DNA of 64,000 nucleotides, taken from the NCBI GenBank assembly GCA_001544655.2, contig FCOD02000024.1:1-64000 (forward strand). The letters are read 5' to 3'. The notes below the pieces were generated by a model. It made no database searches. It saw only the letters and a list, made by a program, of their open reading frames with translations, and was not told where the DNA came from. The translations under genes were made by a program, and so were the position numbers. Source of the stretch: Caballeronia turbans (GTDB taxonomy: Bacteria > Pseudomonadota > Gammaproteobacteria > Burkholderiales > Burkholderiaceae). Shown here piece after piece: positions 51,168-60,878 of the stretch (position 1 is its first letter; every line of letters begins with the position of its first letter).

Positions 51168-52709
51168 ATGTTCGGAAAGATCAAGGTTTCATCGGGTTTG
51201 CTCGCAGTTCTGGTGGTGTTCTGTCTTTTTCAACTGGTGACCGAAGGGCTCGGTTTCTGGTCCCTCTCGCGCACGCATGACGACGTCGGCAGCCTGTCCG
51301 ATATCGCTCTCAAGCAGGTGAACGCGGTCAACAAGACCACCCAGCATCTGATGGACGCGCGCATCAACCTTTCGCGCGCGGGAACGCGCATGGTGCGCGG
51401 CGGCACCGAGCCGACCGAGATCGTTCAGCACGCGCGCGAGCAGATCGCGGCGGCGGACAAGTCGTTCGCGGCGTTCCTGAACGCGCCGAAGACCGGCGAG
51501 GAGAACGCGGCGCGCACGACCGCGTTGCAGGCGAAATACGCCGAGTATTCGAAGGCTTTGAGCGAGCTCGTGCAGTATCTCGACGCCGGCAATCTCCAGG
51601 CGTTCCTCGATCAGCCGACGCAAGGTTTCCAGGACCGCTATCTCGCGGAACAGCAGAACTTCGTCAATTTCGGCGATGAAGCGGGCCGCGGCTATCTCGC
51701 GTCGATCGACACGCGTTACGCGTGGTTCCGCGCGGTGGGCATCGTGATTCTCGCGGCGCTCGTCGCCGGGATCGCACTCGTGCACGTCGCGCTGCGCCGT
51801 GGCGTGATTCAGCCGCTGGAGGAAGCCGGCAGGCATTTCGAGCGCATCGCGAACGGGCGTCTGGATGAGCGCATCGAAGATCGCGGCACGAACGAGATCG
51901 GCCGTCGGTTCGCGGGACTCGCGACCATGCAGGCAAGCGTCGCGAGCACCGTGAAGACCGTGCGCGCGACATCCGATTCGATCAATCTCGGCGCCGATGA
52001 AATCGCGAGCGGCAACGCGGATCTGTCCGCGCGCACGGAGAATCAGGCGGCCTCGCTCGAAGAAACCGCATCGAGCATGGAAGAACTGACCGCGACGGTG
52101 CGTCAGAATGCCGAGCACGCGCGCGAGGCGAACACCCTCGCGGGCGAAGCGCTCGACGCGACCTCGCGCGGTTCGAGCGTCGTGGACGATGTCGTCGAGA
52201 AGATGCGCGGCATCGCGTCGAGTTCGGACAAGATCGCGGAGATCATTTCGGTCATCGACGGCATTGCGTTCCAGACCAACATTCTCGCGCTGAATGCGGC
52301 TGTCGAGGCCGCGCGCGCTGGCGAGCAGGGGCGCGGCTTCGCGGTCGTGGCGGGCGAAGTGCGCGGGCTCGCGCAGCGCTCGGCGCAATCGGCGAAGGAG
52401 ATCAAGGAACTGATCGGCGAGTCGGTCGCGCAGGTGAGCGACGGCTCCGTGCTCGTCGAGCGCGCGGGCCAGGCGATGCACGAAGTATCGGCGTCGATTT
52501 CTCGCGTCACGCAGATGATGGCGGAGATCAGCGCCTCTTCGCTCGAGCAGAGCGTGGGCATCGAGCAGGTCAATCAGGCCGTCACGCAGATGGACGAAAT
52601 GACCCAGCAGAACGCGGCGCTCGTCGAACAGGCCGCGGCTGCCGCGTCGTCGCTGCACGAGCAGACGCGGCAGTTGAAGGCGGCTGTGTCGGTGTTCCAG
52701 CTCGCCTGA
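51168..52709 (+). CDS. methyl-accepting chemotaxis protein
   Basis: A 513-residue chemoreceptor. A first membrane segment (about 8-30), a four-helix-bundle ligand domain of Tar/Tsr type (about 35-185), a second membrane segment ([23 protein letters not shown], about 185-207), HAMP (about 210-262) and the signalling domain with the hairpin core [37 protein letters not shown]. Methylation-type Glu/Gln heptads are present. It lacks a C-terminal CheR-binding pentapeptide. A GTG at 51153 is an alternative start. Confidence 0.92.
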   Translation: MFGKIKVSSGLLAVLVVFCLFQLVTEGLGFWSLSRTHDDVGSLSDIALKQVNAVNKTTQHLMDARINLSRAGTRMVRGGTEPTEIVQHAREQIAAADKSFAAFLNAPKTGEENAARTTALQAKYAEYSKALSELVQYLDAGNLQAFLDQPTQGFQDRYLAEQQNFVNFGDEAGRGYLASIDTRYAWFRAVGIVILAALVAGIALVHVALRRGVIQPLEEAGRHFERIANGRLDERIEDRGTNEIGRRFAGLATMQASVASTVKTVRATSDSINLGADEIASGNADLSARTENQAASLEETASSMEELTATVRQNAEHAREANTLAGEALDATSRGSSVVDDVVEKMRGIASSSDKIAEIISVIDGIAFQTNILALNAAVEAARAGEQGRGFAVVAGEVRGLAQRSAQSAKEIKELIGESVAQVSDGSVLVERAGQAMHEVSASISRVTQMMAEISASSLEQSVGIEQVNQAVTQMDEMTQQNAALVEQAAAAASSLHEQTRQLKAAVSVFQLA

Positions 52710-52721
52710 GTCAGGGCCGGG

Positions 52722-53834
52722 TCAGACCGGCAGCGCCGCGTACGACGTCGCGAGGTGATACGGCGTCGTCGACGGCATTTCGGCGCGGCTGATCTCGCCT
52801 TGCGCCGAGCGGCATTCGACCCAGCCGGTTTCATGCAGAAAGCGCGCGCGAAAGCGCTCGATTTGCGCACCGACGGCTTCGCCGCGCGTGGCCAGCGCGC
52901 GCAGATACTCCGTCTGCGCCCAGATGCGCTGCGTGCCGTCGATCACATGGCCCGCTTCGTCGATGGCGGCATACACGCCGCCCGTTTCCTTGTCCACGCC
53001 GCGCTGCTGCGCGAAATCGAACGCGCGAACGAGCCCTTCGTTGAGCCCTGCCGCCTCGAACGCGGGATGCCCGCTTCCCAGCGCGAGGAAGTACCACTCG
53101 AACTGATGTCCCGGCTCCAGCCGGTTGCCCGCCGTGCCCATCGGCAATTCGGCAATCGAGCCGCTCGGCGCGTGCACGAAGGCGTCCGCGACGGAGCGCG
53201 CGAGCAGCCCGAGACGCCGGTCGTAGGCGGCATCGCCGGTTGCATCGCGTGCGGCGAGCCACGCTTCGGCGAGATGCATCAGCGGGTTTTGCAACGGCGT
53301 TTCGATCGTGGCGCCGAAATCCTCGGCCAGCACCGCGTTCAGGAGATCGCCGTGGCTCGAAAAGCGCGCCTCGATGAGCCGCGACGTTTCATCGAGCAGC
53401 GCCAAAGCGTCGGCCGAGCCGCTTTTCTTCGCGTAATGCGCGCACGCGAAAACGACGAACGCATGCGTGTACAAATCCTTTTGGCGCTCGAGCGGCGCGC
53501 CGCTTGCATCCACGCTGTAGAACCATCCGCCGTTGCGCTTGTCATGAAAATAGTGCCGTAGCGATTCGAAGAGCGTCGCGGCGTGCGCGAGATCGCCCGC
53601 TGCCGAGAACACGAATAGCTGGCGTGCGCAGGCCATCGCCCGATAGCGCTTCGGCGGCAGCGGCGCATGGTCGCCCGGCGCGACGGCTTCATACGCCAGG
53701 CCGAGCGCCGCGTTGAATCCGGGCCCGCGCCACACCGGCAGCACGATGTTCGTGTAATGCGCGCGCAACTGGGCGGCGGATTCCGGGCTCGTCGATTGCA
53801 TGCGCGACGAAGCGTTTGATTGCTGATCCTGCAT
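52722..53834 (-). CDS. AGE family sugar epimerase/isomerase
   Basis: A 370-residue alpha/alpha-barrel protein of the N-acylglucosamine 2-epimerase family (mannose isomerase/YihS relatives). Blocks: RQLFVFSAAG near 70-80, GGWFYSVDASGAPLERQKDLYTHAFVVFACAHY near 105-138, NPLMHLAEAWLA, EPGHQFEWYFLAL near 250 and RIWAQTEYLRAL near 315; the conserved His residues in these are the catalytic pair. It converts between aldose and ketose sugars; the substrate is unclear. It is convergent with the chemoreceptor. Confidence 0.88.
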   Translation of the reverse strand: MQDQQSNASSRMQSTSPESAAQLRAHYTNIVLPVWRGPGFNAALGLAYEAVAPGDHAPLPPKRYRAMACARQLFVFSAAGDLAHAATLFESLRHYFHDKRNGGWFYSVDASGAPLERQKDLYTHAFVVFACAHYAKKSGSADALALLDETSRLIEARFSSHGDLLNAVLAEDFGATIETPLQNPLMHLAEAWLAARDATGDAAYDRRLGLLARSVADAFVHAPSGSIAELPMGTAGNRLEPGHQFEWYFLALGSGHPAFEAAGLNEGLVRAFDFAQQRGVDKETGGVYAAIDEAGHVIDGTQRIWAQTEYLRALATRGEAVGAQIERFRARFLHETGWVECRSAQGEISRAEMPSTTPYHLATSYAALPV

Positions 53835-53955
53835 AAGAACACTCTTATTGTTTCGAGGGGCGCGCAGCCGTGCGAGGCACACGCAACTCAAAAGAATAGC
53901 AAAAGCTGCATGGAGCGCCGCGTCTTTGGACCCATTACCGCGAGGAGGACGAAAC

Positions 53956-54639
53956 GTGTTGGGAAATATGGAACTGGTGTCGCGGCTCGTGATGGCCGCG
54001 GCGCTCGGCAGCGTGATCGGCTTCGAGCGTGAGCGGCTCTCATGGGCGGCCGGCCTGCGGACGCACATGCTCGTGTGCGTGGGTTCGGCGCTCATCATGA
54101 TCGTGTCCGCCTACGGCTTCGCGGATGCATTGAAGTACGACCACGTCGTGCTCGATCCGTCGCGGGTCGCGGCGCAGGTCGTCTCGGGCATCGGCTTTCT
54201 CGGCGCGGGCTCGATTCTGCTGCGCGGGGAAATCGTGCGCGGGCTGACGACGGCCGCGAGCCTCTGGTCGGTCGCGGCGATCGGGCTTGCGGTCGGCGGC
54301 GGGCTCTACACGGCGTCGATCGCGGCGACGGCGATCATCCTGATCATTCTGGCGGGGATCAAGCCGCTCGAGCGCCGCTTCATCAGCGTGAAACAGCGCC
54401 GGCAACTGACGATGCTCGTCGATCGCGGCTCGCTCTCGTTTCACGGTCTGCACGAGGCGCTCGGGCCCGGCAGCGTGCGCGTGAAACAGTTCGTCGTGCA
54501 GCAGAGCGACGATTCGCCGGATCTGGACGAGGTGCGGGTGGAGCTGTCGCGCGCATCGGCGATGGAATATCGGGCGATTTGCGAGCGTTTGCGGCACCTC
54601 GACGGCGTGCGCGAGTTTCGCGAGGACGATACGACCTGA
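53956..54639 (+). CDS. MgtC/SapB family membrane protein
   Basis: A 227-residue protein with four or five membrane segments in the first 140 residues: GSVIGFERERLSWAAGLRTHMLVCVGSALIMIVS, VVSGIGFLGAGSILLRG, LTTAASLWSVAAIGLAVGGGLY, IILIILAGI. A soluble domain follows (about 145-227). MgtC-like proteins are linked to magnesium starvation and F-ATPase control. I use GTG at 53956 because AGGAGG lies eight bases upstream. It is divergent from the epimerase gene. Confidence 0.9.
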   Translation: MLGNMELVSRLVMAAALGSVIGFERERLSWAAGLRTHMLVCVGSALIMIVSAYGFADALKYDHVVLDPSRVAAQVVSGIGFLGAGSILLRGEIVRGLTTAASLWSVAAIGLAVGGGLYTASIAATAIILIILAGIKPLERRFISVKQRRQLTMLVDRGSLSFHGLHEALGPGSVRVKQFVVQQSDDSPDLDEVRVELSRASAMEYRAICERLRHLDGVREFREDDTT

Positions 54640-54740
54640 AATCGCCGCGAGGATGCTGGTTTGCGCACGCGGCCATGCGACAATGCGGCCTCTCGGAAAT
54701 TATCGCCGAAACGCCGGTGTGCCTTGCGCGCCGGCCATAG

Positions 54741-55877
54741 ATGCCGCCGCCTTTCGAACCTATGCCAGATTCCGCAGTAAAGAGAGATTCCGACGCGCTC
54801 CGGGGCGATCCAGCCGCCTCATCCCGCCGCCGGCGCGGCGCGCCAGCGCATGAATTGCAGGTCACGCAAGCCATAACCGACACCGAAAGGAAACTTGCCC
54901 GCGCCGCGCGCTCGGCGCAGCGTCTCGCACAGTTGAGCGATGGTGCGCGCGGCGGCGAAACGCTCGACCTGTTCGCCGAAGACGCCGAACGTGCGCATCT
55001 CCAGGCAATGAACACCGATATCCGCCAGGGCACTTTCGAGGGTTTCGAACTGCCGGACGTATTTCTGGCGGCGGTGCAATGCAACGGCGGGACGGCGTCG
55101 CCGGGCGGCGTTGCGCCTGATTCCGCTGCCGCAAAACGCGCGGCGCGGGAGAGCGTGGCGGCGGTGGCGGCGGTGGCGGCGGTGGCGCCGGTGCGCAGCC
55201 TGTTTCAGGAAGATTTGCCCCACGTCGAGGCGCCGGAACCGGACGCGAGCAAGACGGCCGCAAAGACCGGCGCGATCGCCGCTGCCGCGACGCGATCGGC
55301 GGGCATTAGCACTTGTGTCGCGCCGGAGGGCGTACCGCCGTCGCCGGCCGCGCTCGCTTCGGCGCTGATCGCGAGCGATCGCAGTGAGCGCGGGGAACGC
55401 AACGCCGCCGAGCCGCTCGCGAAGTCGAACGTCCGCCATGCCGCGCCCGAGCTCGACCGCGCCCGCGCGACGGCGTTCGCGGACACCGTCGACGCGCTCT
55501 ACGCGGTGCTCGCCGAGCAGCGCACGTCGGCCATAGCCCACGCGCGCCGCATGAAGACGATGCTGACGATCATCGTCTGCGTGATGCTCGTCACGGTGGC
55601 GACCGGCATCGCACAGACGTCGCTGCTGCTGCGCATGAGCCGCGACGGCAAACTGCAGCAGGACCGCACCGAGCAGTTGATGCTCAACCAGCAGGCGACG
55701 CTCGCCTCGCTCTTCGATACCGATTCCGCGACCGTCAGCCTGCACGGCGCACCCGACAGCGCGCGCGATTCCGGCGACGCCTCGCCGCTGCAGCCGGTCC
55801 GCGCCGCGCAGCCTGATTCAGCGCCGAAAAAGCACGCGCATCGCGCGCACCATCGCGCGATTTCTTCGGCGCACTGA
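54741..55877 (+). CDS. hypothetical single-pass membrane protein, Ala-rich
   Basis: A 378-residue protein of low complexity. An N-terminal charged part (ITDTERKLARAARSAQRLAQL) is followed by an Ala/Pro-rich region (about 125-235) containing an AAVAAVAAVAPV run encoded by a 9-bp DNA repeat. One membrane segment lies near residues 275-297 (MLTIIVCVMLVTVATGIAQTSLLL), and a basic His/Lys-rich tail ends the protein. No family is recognised. GC-rich codon use matches its neighbours. Confidence 0.6.
   Translation: MPPPFEPMPDSAVKRDSDALRGDPAASSRRRRGAPAHELQVTQAITDTERKLARAARSAQRLAQLSDGARGGETLDLFAEDAERAHLQAMNTDIRQGTFEGFELPDVFLAAVQCNGGTASPGGVAPDSAAAKRAARESVAAVAAVAAVAPVRSLFQEDLPHVEAPEPDASKTAAKTGAIAAAATRSAGISTCVAPEGVPPSPAALASALIASDRSERGERNAAEPLAKSNVRHAAPELDRARATAFADTVDALYAVLAEQRTSAIAHARRMKTMLTIIVCVMLVTVATGIAQTSLLLRMSRDGKLQQDRTEQLMLNQQATLASLFDTDSATVSLHGAPDSARDSGDASPLQPVRAAQPDSAPKKHAHRAHHRAISSAH
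55155..55190. repeat. four copies of a 9-bp coding repeat
   Basis: GTGGCGGCG is repeated three times perfectly with a fourth partial copy (GTGGCGCCG), encoding Val-Ala-Ala units. Changes in copy number would stay in frame. Confidence 0.7.
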
Positions 55878-56081
55878 TCCCCGCTGTCACTTTCCTGCGA
55901 CACCGCCCCTTGCGGCGGCACGTCGCGTCCTCGCTCGCCGCGGCGCTCGAGGTTCGTCTTTTGGACTTCTCCGGCCCGTCCCTCTTTTCTGCGCAACTCA
56001 AAACGGTAAGGCTGTAGAAAAACTACAGGATTTCTTTCCGAGAAATGTTGCATTGCACTAGAAAAAGGTCAGGGCTAACCC

Positions 56082-56087
56082 TATAAT
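56082..56087 (+). promoter_or_regulatory. -10 element of the 50-residue gene
   Basis: A perfect TATAAT lies 44 bp before the small gene at 56131, within a dyad-rich stretch (AGGGCTAACCCT just before it and AAGGGAAAACCCT after it). No good -35 at 17 bp was seen, so the promoter may need an activator. Confidence 0.5.
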
Positions 56088-56130
56088 TCTCTCTAAGGGA
56101 AAACCCTCTATCACCAAACCGGAGTCAGTC

Positions 56131-56283
56131 ATGAGCTACCTCTTCGCCCTGCTGCAAAAATTCGCTTCGATGTTCGAGTCCGCACACCTGCCGATGGATA
56201 AAGACTATTCGTATCAAGCACGTTTCCGTGAGTCCGAGCGTCAGCGCAAGGCACGCGGCACGGCTTTCGGCATCCGTCTGTAA
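56131..56283 (+). CDS. small basic protein, 50 residues
   Basis: The frame starts at an ATG with GGAG eight bases upstream and a TATAAT promoter element, and encodes a 50-residue peptide: an amphipathic N-terminal helix (MSYLFALLQKFASMFESAHL), then DKDYSYQARFRESERQRKARG and a hydrophobic end. The composition resembles small Burkholderiaceae proteins with Arg-rich C-termini (DUF1127-like in style, not by sequence). The signals before it make translation likely. Function unknown. Confidence 0.65.
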   Translation: MSYLFALLQKFASMFESAHLPMDKDYSYQARFRESERQRKARGTAFGIRL

Positions 56284-56739
56284 TGCGTCGCTGAGGGCGG
56301 CGCGGGAAACACAATACAAGCAACACACGACGGCAAACGCCGTACGACCCGCCCGCCAGTCTTCATCAATTTGTAGTTTTTCTAGCGTAGTTCCCCCGCT
56401 TCGGCCTTTCTGCCGGACGCATCTTTCTTCCACGCCTCGCGCGTCACCCTCGTTTTCTTCCCTTTCGTCCTGCCGACACAGGCTTCGCGACCCGCCTGTA
56501 TCGCAAAACGACATGGCGACTTGTATTTGCGCGACACGCCGAAAATCGCAAGATCGTTCTCTTCGTACCCCGCAAACCCTTGTCCAGCAAGGCTTCGCTC
56601 GTCACTTTGCACTTCCGCCCTTATTCCGGTGTCGTATTTCCACATGTGGTTGTCGCAAATAGTCGGCTGATGCGACTTTTTTCTGGCAACTATGTATGCA
56701 CAGCGCGGACGCGCGTCCGCCCACGCCAGGAGATATTCG
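56284..56739. other. 456-bp region upstream of the betaine-uptake genes
   Basis: No convincing gene is seen on either strand. A frame on the minus strand across this stretch is hydrophilic but lacks start signals and GC-rich third positions. The region should hold the promoter and osmotic or choline-dependent control sites for the ABC genes; none could be pinpointed. Confidence 0.5.
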
Positions 56740-57918
56740 ATGAATTCCCCCAAGGTAGTAGTCGAAGGACTGTGTAAGGTTTTCGGCAACAGTCCCAAAC
56801 AGGCGCTGGACATGCTGGCCGGTGGCGCGACGAAGGAAGAAGTCTTCAAGCGCACCGGCCAGATCGTCGGCGTCCATAACGTCTCCTTCGATGTCAGGGA
56901 AGGCGAGATTTTCGTGCTCATGGGCCTGTCCGGCTCGGGCAAATCCACGCTGATCCGGCTCATCAACCGGCTGGTCGAACCGACGGCCGGCAAGGTGCTG
57001 ATCGACGGCCGCGACGTGGCCTCGGTGCCGCGCTCGGAACTCACGGCCCTGCGCCGCAAGGACATGAGCATGGTGTTCCAGTCCTTCGCGCTCATGCCGC
57101 AGCGCACTGTTCTTTCCAACGCCGCATTCGGCCTCGAGGTCGCGGGCGTCGGCAAGAAGGAGCGCGAGGCACGCGCGATGACCGTGCTCGAGCAGGTCGG
57201 CCTCGCGCCCTTCGCGCAGAAGTTGCCTGCGCAACTATCGGGCGGGATGCAGCAGCGCGTCGGCCTCGCGCGCGCGCTTGCGGTGAATCCTTCGCTGATG
57301 ATCATGGACGAAGCGTTCTCGGCACTCGATCCGCTCAAGCGCAAGGAAATGCAGAACGTGCTGCTCGATTTGCAACGCGAGCAGCGCCGCACGATTCTCT
57401 TCGTGTCGCACGATCTGGAAGAGGCGATGCGCATCGGCACGCGCATCGCGATCATGGAAGGCGGCCGCGTGGTGCAGATCGGCACGCCGCAGGAAATCAT
57501 CACGAATCCGGCCGACGACTACGTGGAAGCGTTCTTCGAAGGCATCGACACGAGTCGCTATCTGACCGCGGGCGATCTGATGCAGACGGACGCCGTGCCG
57601 CTGATGAAGCACGCGCCGCAGATCGACGCCTCGAGCGTCGCGGCGACGCTCAACGGCAGCGCCGACTACGCGTTCGTGCTCGATGCGCAACGCCGCATCC
57701 GCGGCTTCGTCGGGCGCGATGCGAACGGCAATGCCGCGTCGCAGATCAATCCCATCGAATGCGTCCAGCGCAGCATGGCGCTCGATGACGTCGTCAATCG
57801 CGTCGTCGCCAGCCCCGCGCCGCTGCCGGTCGTCGAAGCCGACGGTTCGTATTGCGGTTCGATCAACAAGGCCAATGTCCTGAAGATTCTTACGCACCAT
57901 CGAGGTTCCCATGTCTGA
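56740..57918 (+). CDS. choline/glycine betaine ABC transporter ATP-binding protein
   Basis: A 392-residue ProV/OpuAA/ChoV-type ATPase. It has the family's N-terminal extension (ALDMLAGGATKEEVFKRTGQIVGVHN), Walker A GLSGSGKST (about 66-74), Q-loop VFQSFALMPQRTV, signature LSGGMQQRVGLARALA, Walker B LMIMDEAFSALDP and a C-terminal pair of CBS-like segments (about 290-390). CBS domains in this family sense ionic strength. AGGAGAT precedes the ATG. It overlaps the permease gene by eight bases. Confidence 0.93.
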   Translation: MNSPKVVVEGLCKVFGNSPKQALDMLAGGATKEEVFKRTGQIVGVHNVSFDVREGEIFVLMGLSGSGKSTLIRLINRLVEPTAGKVLIDGRDVASVPRSELTALRRKDMSMVFQSFALMPQRTVLSNAAFGLEVAGVGKKEREARAMTVLEQVGLAPFAQKLPAQLSGGMQQRVGLARALAVNPSLMIMDEAFSALDPLKRKEMQNVLLDLQREQRRTILFVSHDLEEAMRIGTRIAIMEGGRVVQIGTPQEIITNPADDYVEAFFEGIDTSRYLTAGDLMQTDAVPLMKHAPQIDASSVAATLNGSADYAFVLDAQRRIRGFVGRDANGNAASQINPIECVQRSMALDDVVNRVVASPAPLPVVEADGSYCGSINKANVLKILTHHRGSHV

Positions 57919-58813
57919 AATCATTCCGCTTGGCAGTTGGGTGGACCACGGCGTCCACTATCTCCTCGATCACGACGCGAAAACCTTCGACGCCATCGGC
58001 AAGGTCATCGAAACGTTTGCCGCGGCGATCGAACACGGCCTGCAGGCCGTTCCGATGTGGCTGTTGATGGCGATCTTCGTCGGCATCGGCTTGTGGCGTG
58101 TCGGCTGGCGATTCGCGGCGTTCGTGCTGGCGTCGCTGTTGCTGATCTACGCGACCAACTTCTGGGATCAGATGGTCATCACGCTGGGCCTCACGTTGTC
58201 GTCCACGTTCATCAGCCTGTTGCTCGGCATTCCGCTCGGCATCTGGACCTCGAAGAGCAAGTACGTCGAAATGGCCGTGCGCCCGGTCCTTGATCTGATG
58301 CAGACGATGCCCGCCTTCGTCTATCTGATTCCGGCCGCGATGCTGTTCGGCCTCGGGCGCGTGCCGGGCATTCTGGCCACCGTCATCTTCGCGATGCCGC
58401 CGGCTGTGCGTCTTACCGCGCTCGGCATCAAGCAGGTGAATCGCGAGATCGTGGAAGCGGGTCAGGCGTTCGGCTGCACGCCGTGGCAACTGCTCTACAA
58501 GGTGCAGATTCCGAACGCGCTGCCTTCGATCATGACCGGCGTGAACCAGACGATCATGATGGCGTTGTCGATGGTCATCATCGCGTCGATGGTCGGCGCG
58601 GGCGGTCTCGGCAACGACGTGCTCGCATCGATTCAGCGTCTGGATATCGGCCTCGGCTTCGAAAGCGGCCTGTCGGTGGTCTTGCTCGCGATCATTCTCG
58701 ACCGCATCACCGAGAGCTTCGGCCGTTCGCCGGGCATGGCGCGCGCCCCGCTGCTCTCCGGTCTCAAGAGCGTGATGAAAGTGCGCCGCGAACCGGCGAC
58801 GCAACAGAGCTGA
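57911..58813 (+). CDS. choline/glycine betaine ABC transporter permease
   Basis: A 300-residue ProW-type permease. It has about six or seven membrane segments and the typical blocks YATNFWDQMVITLGLTLSSTFISLLLGIPLGIW, LDLMQTMPAFVYLIPAAMLFGLG and the EAA loop (GQAFGCTPWQLLYKVQIPNALPSIMTGVNQTIMMALSMVIIASMVGAGGLG). It is translated from within the end of the ATPase gene, so coupled. Confidence 0.93.
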   Translation: MSEIIPLGSWVDHGVHYLLDHDAKTFDAIGKVIETFAAAIEHGLQAVPMWLLMAIFVGIGLWRVGWRFAAFVLASLLLIYATNFWDQMVITLGLTLSSTFISLLLGIPLGIWTSKSKYVEMAVRPVLDLMQTMPAFVYLIPAAMLFGLGRVPGILATVIFAMPPAVRLTALGIKQVNREIVEAGQAFGCTPWQLLYKVQIPNALPSIMTGVNQTIMMALSMVIIASMVGAGGLGNDVLASIQRLDIGLGFESGLSVVLLAIILDRITESFGRSPGMARAPLLSGLKSVMKVRREPATQQS

Positions 58814-58833
58814 TAAAGGCAAAGGCACGAGCC

Positions 58834-59826
58834 ATGAAGCGCGACGCGATCGTCCCGGCGGTTACCGATTCACCGTTGTCCAATCTCGCGCACTTCGGCT
58901 TTCTCACGCTGCCGAACTTTTCGATGATCGCGTTCACGAGCGCGGTCGAGGTGCTGCGCATGGCCAACTACGTCGGCCGTGAGCAGCACTACCGCTGGTC
59001 GATCATCACGCCGGAGGGCGAGCCGGCGCGCGCGAGCAACGGCATCACTGTGAAGCCGACGGTGACGCTCGACGAGGCGGGCATGCCCGACGTGCTGATC
59101 GTGTGCGCGGGCTGGCACGTCGCCGACTATGTCGATGACAAGGTGATCGAGCTGCTGCGGCGCGCGCATGAAGCGGGCATTCCGCTCGGCGGCATCTGCA
59201 CCGGGCCGTACGCGCTGCTCGCGGCGAAGCTGCTCGACGGTTATCGCTGCACGCTGCACTGGGAAGACATGTCGCCGGTCAACAAGCGCTTCCCGCATGT
59301 GCGATTCGCCGACGAGCTCTTCGTGATCGATCGCGATCGCCTGACGTGCACGGGAGGCACCGCGCCGCTCGATCTGATGCTCAATCTCGTCGGCATGCGG
59401 CTCGGGCAGGCGCACGCGGCGCAGGTGTCGGAGCAGTTCATTGTCGAGCGCATACGCGGATCGACGGACTATCAGCACATTCCCGTCGATGCGCGCGTCG
59501 GTTTTTCGCGTGCCGAGCTTGTCGAAGTGGTGCGGCTGATGGAGGCGAACATCGAGGAGCCGCTGTCGCTCGAAGAGCTTGCGCGCCTCGTGCATCTGTC
59601 GCAACGGCATTTGCAGCGCATGTTCAAGATGTTCCTCAACGTATCGCCGACGCATTACTACCTGACGCTGCGTTTGCGCCGCGCACGCGAGCTGTTGCGC
59701 AACACGGATGCATCGATCGCGCGCGTGACGAGCATCTGCGGATTCCATTCGCCTTGTCACTTCAGCAAGGCGTATCGCGCGCAGTTCGGGCACGCGCCGA
59801 GCGTGGAGCGCCGCTTGTCGGCCTGA
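58834..59826 (+). CDS. GlxA family AraC regulator (choline/betaine/carnitine catabolism type)
   Basis: A 330-residue regulator with a DJ-1/PfpI-like amidase-fold N-terminal domain (about 20-200: FGFLTLPNFSMIAFTSAVEVLRMANYV; GGICTGPYALLAAKLLDG with Cys in the nucleophile-elbow position) and a C-terminal AraC helix-turn-helix pair (about 225-325: LSLEELARLVHLSQRHLQRMFK; ICGFHSPCHFSKAYRAQFG). It resembles GbdR and CdhR, which respond to glycine betaine or carnitine derivatives. It lies within the betaine-uptake gene run, between permease and binding-protein genes. Confidence 0.9.
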   Translation: MKRDAIVPAVTDSPLSNLAHFGFLTLPNFSMIAFTSAVEVLRMANYVGREQHYRWSIITPEGEPARASNGITVKPTVTLDEAGMPDVLIVCAGWHVADYVDDKVIELLRRAHEAGIPLGGICTGPYALLAAKLLDGYRCTLHWEDMSPVNKRFPHVRFADELFVIDRDRLTCTGGTAPLDLMLNLVGMRLGQAHAAQVSEQFIVERIRGSTDYQHIPVDARVGFSRAELVEVVRLMEANIEEPLSLEELARLVHLSQRHLQRMFKMFLNVSPTHYYLTLRLRRARELLRNTDASIARVTSICGFHSPCHFSKAYRAQFGHAPSVERRLSA

Positions 59827-59921
59827 CGTCTTTCTGGTCTGTTTTTCTTCGGCCCGCGCGGGCTTTGCGAAGTCGCGCGCGCGGGCCGCGTCGTGCCTTG
59901 AAAAAACTGGGAGAGAGATAC

Positions 59922-60866
59922 ATGAAACGCTTGTGGATCGCGTCGATGGTTGCGGCGATGCTGTCGGGTGCGTATGCGGCGAACGCCGCCGAGCCCGCCG
60001 CGTGCCGAAACGTGCACTTCGCCGATGTCGGCTGGACGGATATCGCCGCGACGACCGGACTTGCATCGACGGTTCTCCAGGGGCTGGGCTATAACCCGAC
60101 AAAGACGATCGCCTCCGTGCCGATCACGTTCGCGGGCGTGAAGAGCAAGCAGATCGACGTGTTCCTCGGCTACTGGTCGCCGACGATGGACCCGATGATC
60201 GACTCGTTCAGGAAAGCGAATCAGGTGAAGGTTCTGCCGACGCCGAACCTGACGGGCGCGAAGTACACGCTCGCCGTGCCCGATTATGCGTATCAGGCCG
60301 GCATCAAGAACTTCAACGACATCGCGAAGAATTACGACAAGCTGGACGGCAAGATCTACGGCATCGAGCCGGGCAACGATGGCAATGCGCTCATCAAGAA
60401 GATGATCGACAACAATATGTACGGGCTCGGCAAGTTCAAGCTCGTGGAATCGAGCGAGGCGGGCATGCTCGTAGAAGTGAATCGCGCGATCCGCGAGAAG
60501 AAGCCGATCGTGTTCCTCGGCTGGGAGCCGCATCCGATGAACGTGCAGATGAAGATCGACTATCTCTCCGGCGGCGACGATGTGTTCGGTCCCAACTACG
60601 GCGAAGCGAAGGTGTTGACCGTCACGCCGACGGACTACGACGCGCGTTGCCCGAACGTCGCGAAGCTCGTATCGAACCTGCAGTTCACGACGGACATCGA
60701 GAACCACGTGATGCTGCCGATCATGAACAAGACCGATGCCAACAAGGCGGCGCGCGAGTGGCTCAAGGCGAACCCGGCGGTGCTCGACAAATGGCTTGCG
60801 GGCGTGAAGACGTTCGACGGGAAGGACGGGTTGCCGGCGGTTAAGGCTTACGTCGCCGGCAACTGA
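59922..60866 (+). CDS. choline/glycine betaine-binding periplasmic protein
   Basis: A 314-residue ProX/ChoX-type binding protein with a signal peptide (residues 1-22, ending ANA). Typical blocks are VHFADVGWTDIAATTGLASTVLQGLGY, DVFLGYWSPTMDPMID, TLAVPDYAYQAGIKNFNDIA, GIEPGNDGNALIKKMI and VFLGWEPHPMN; the Trp/Tyr residues of these form the cation-pi box. Together with the ATPase and permease it imports choline or betaine. A GGGAGAGA precedes the ATG. Confidence 0.93.
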   Translation: MKRLWIASMVAAMLSGAYAANAAEPAACRNVHFADVGWTDIAATTGLASTVLQGLGYNPTKTIASVPITFAGVKSKQIDVFLGYWSPTMDPMIDSFRKANQVKVLPTPNLTGAKYTLAVPDYAYQAGIKNFNDIAKNYDKLDGKIYGIEPGNDGNALIKKMIDNNMYGLGKFKLVESSEAGMLVEVNRAIREKKPIVFLGWEPHPMNVQMKIDYLSGGDDVFGPNYGEAKVLTVTPTDYDARCPNVAKLVSNLQFTTDIENHVMLPIMNKTDANKAAREWLKANPAVLDKWLAGVKTFDGKDGLPAVKAYVAGN

Positions 60867-60878
60867 ATGCAGTGATGC

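Noticed and set aside
56382-56650. Hydrophilic minus-strand frame upstream of the betaine ABC genes
   Set aside because: No ribosome site, poor third-position GC, and it runs on as the antisense of the ATPase gene.
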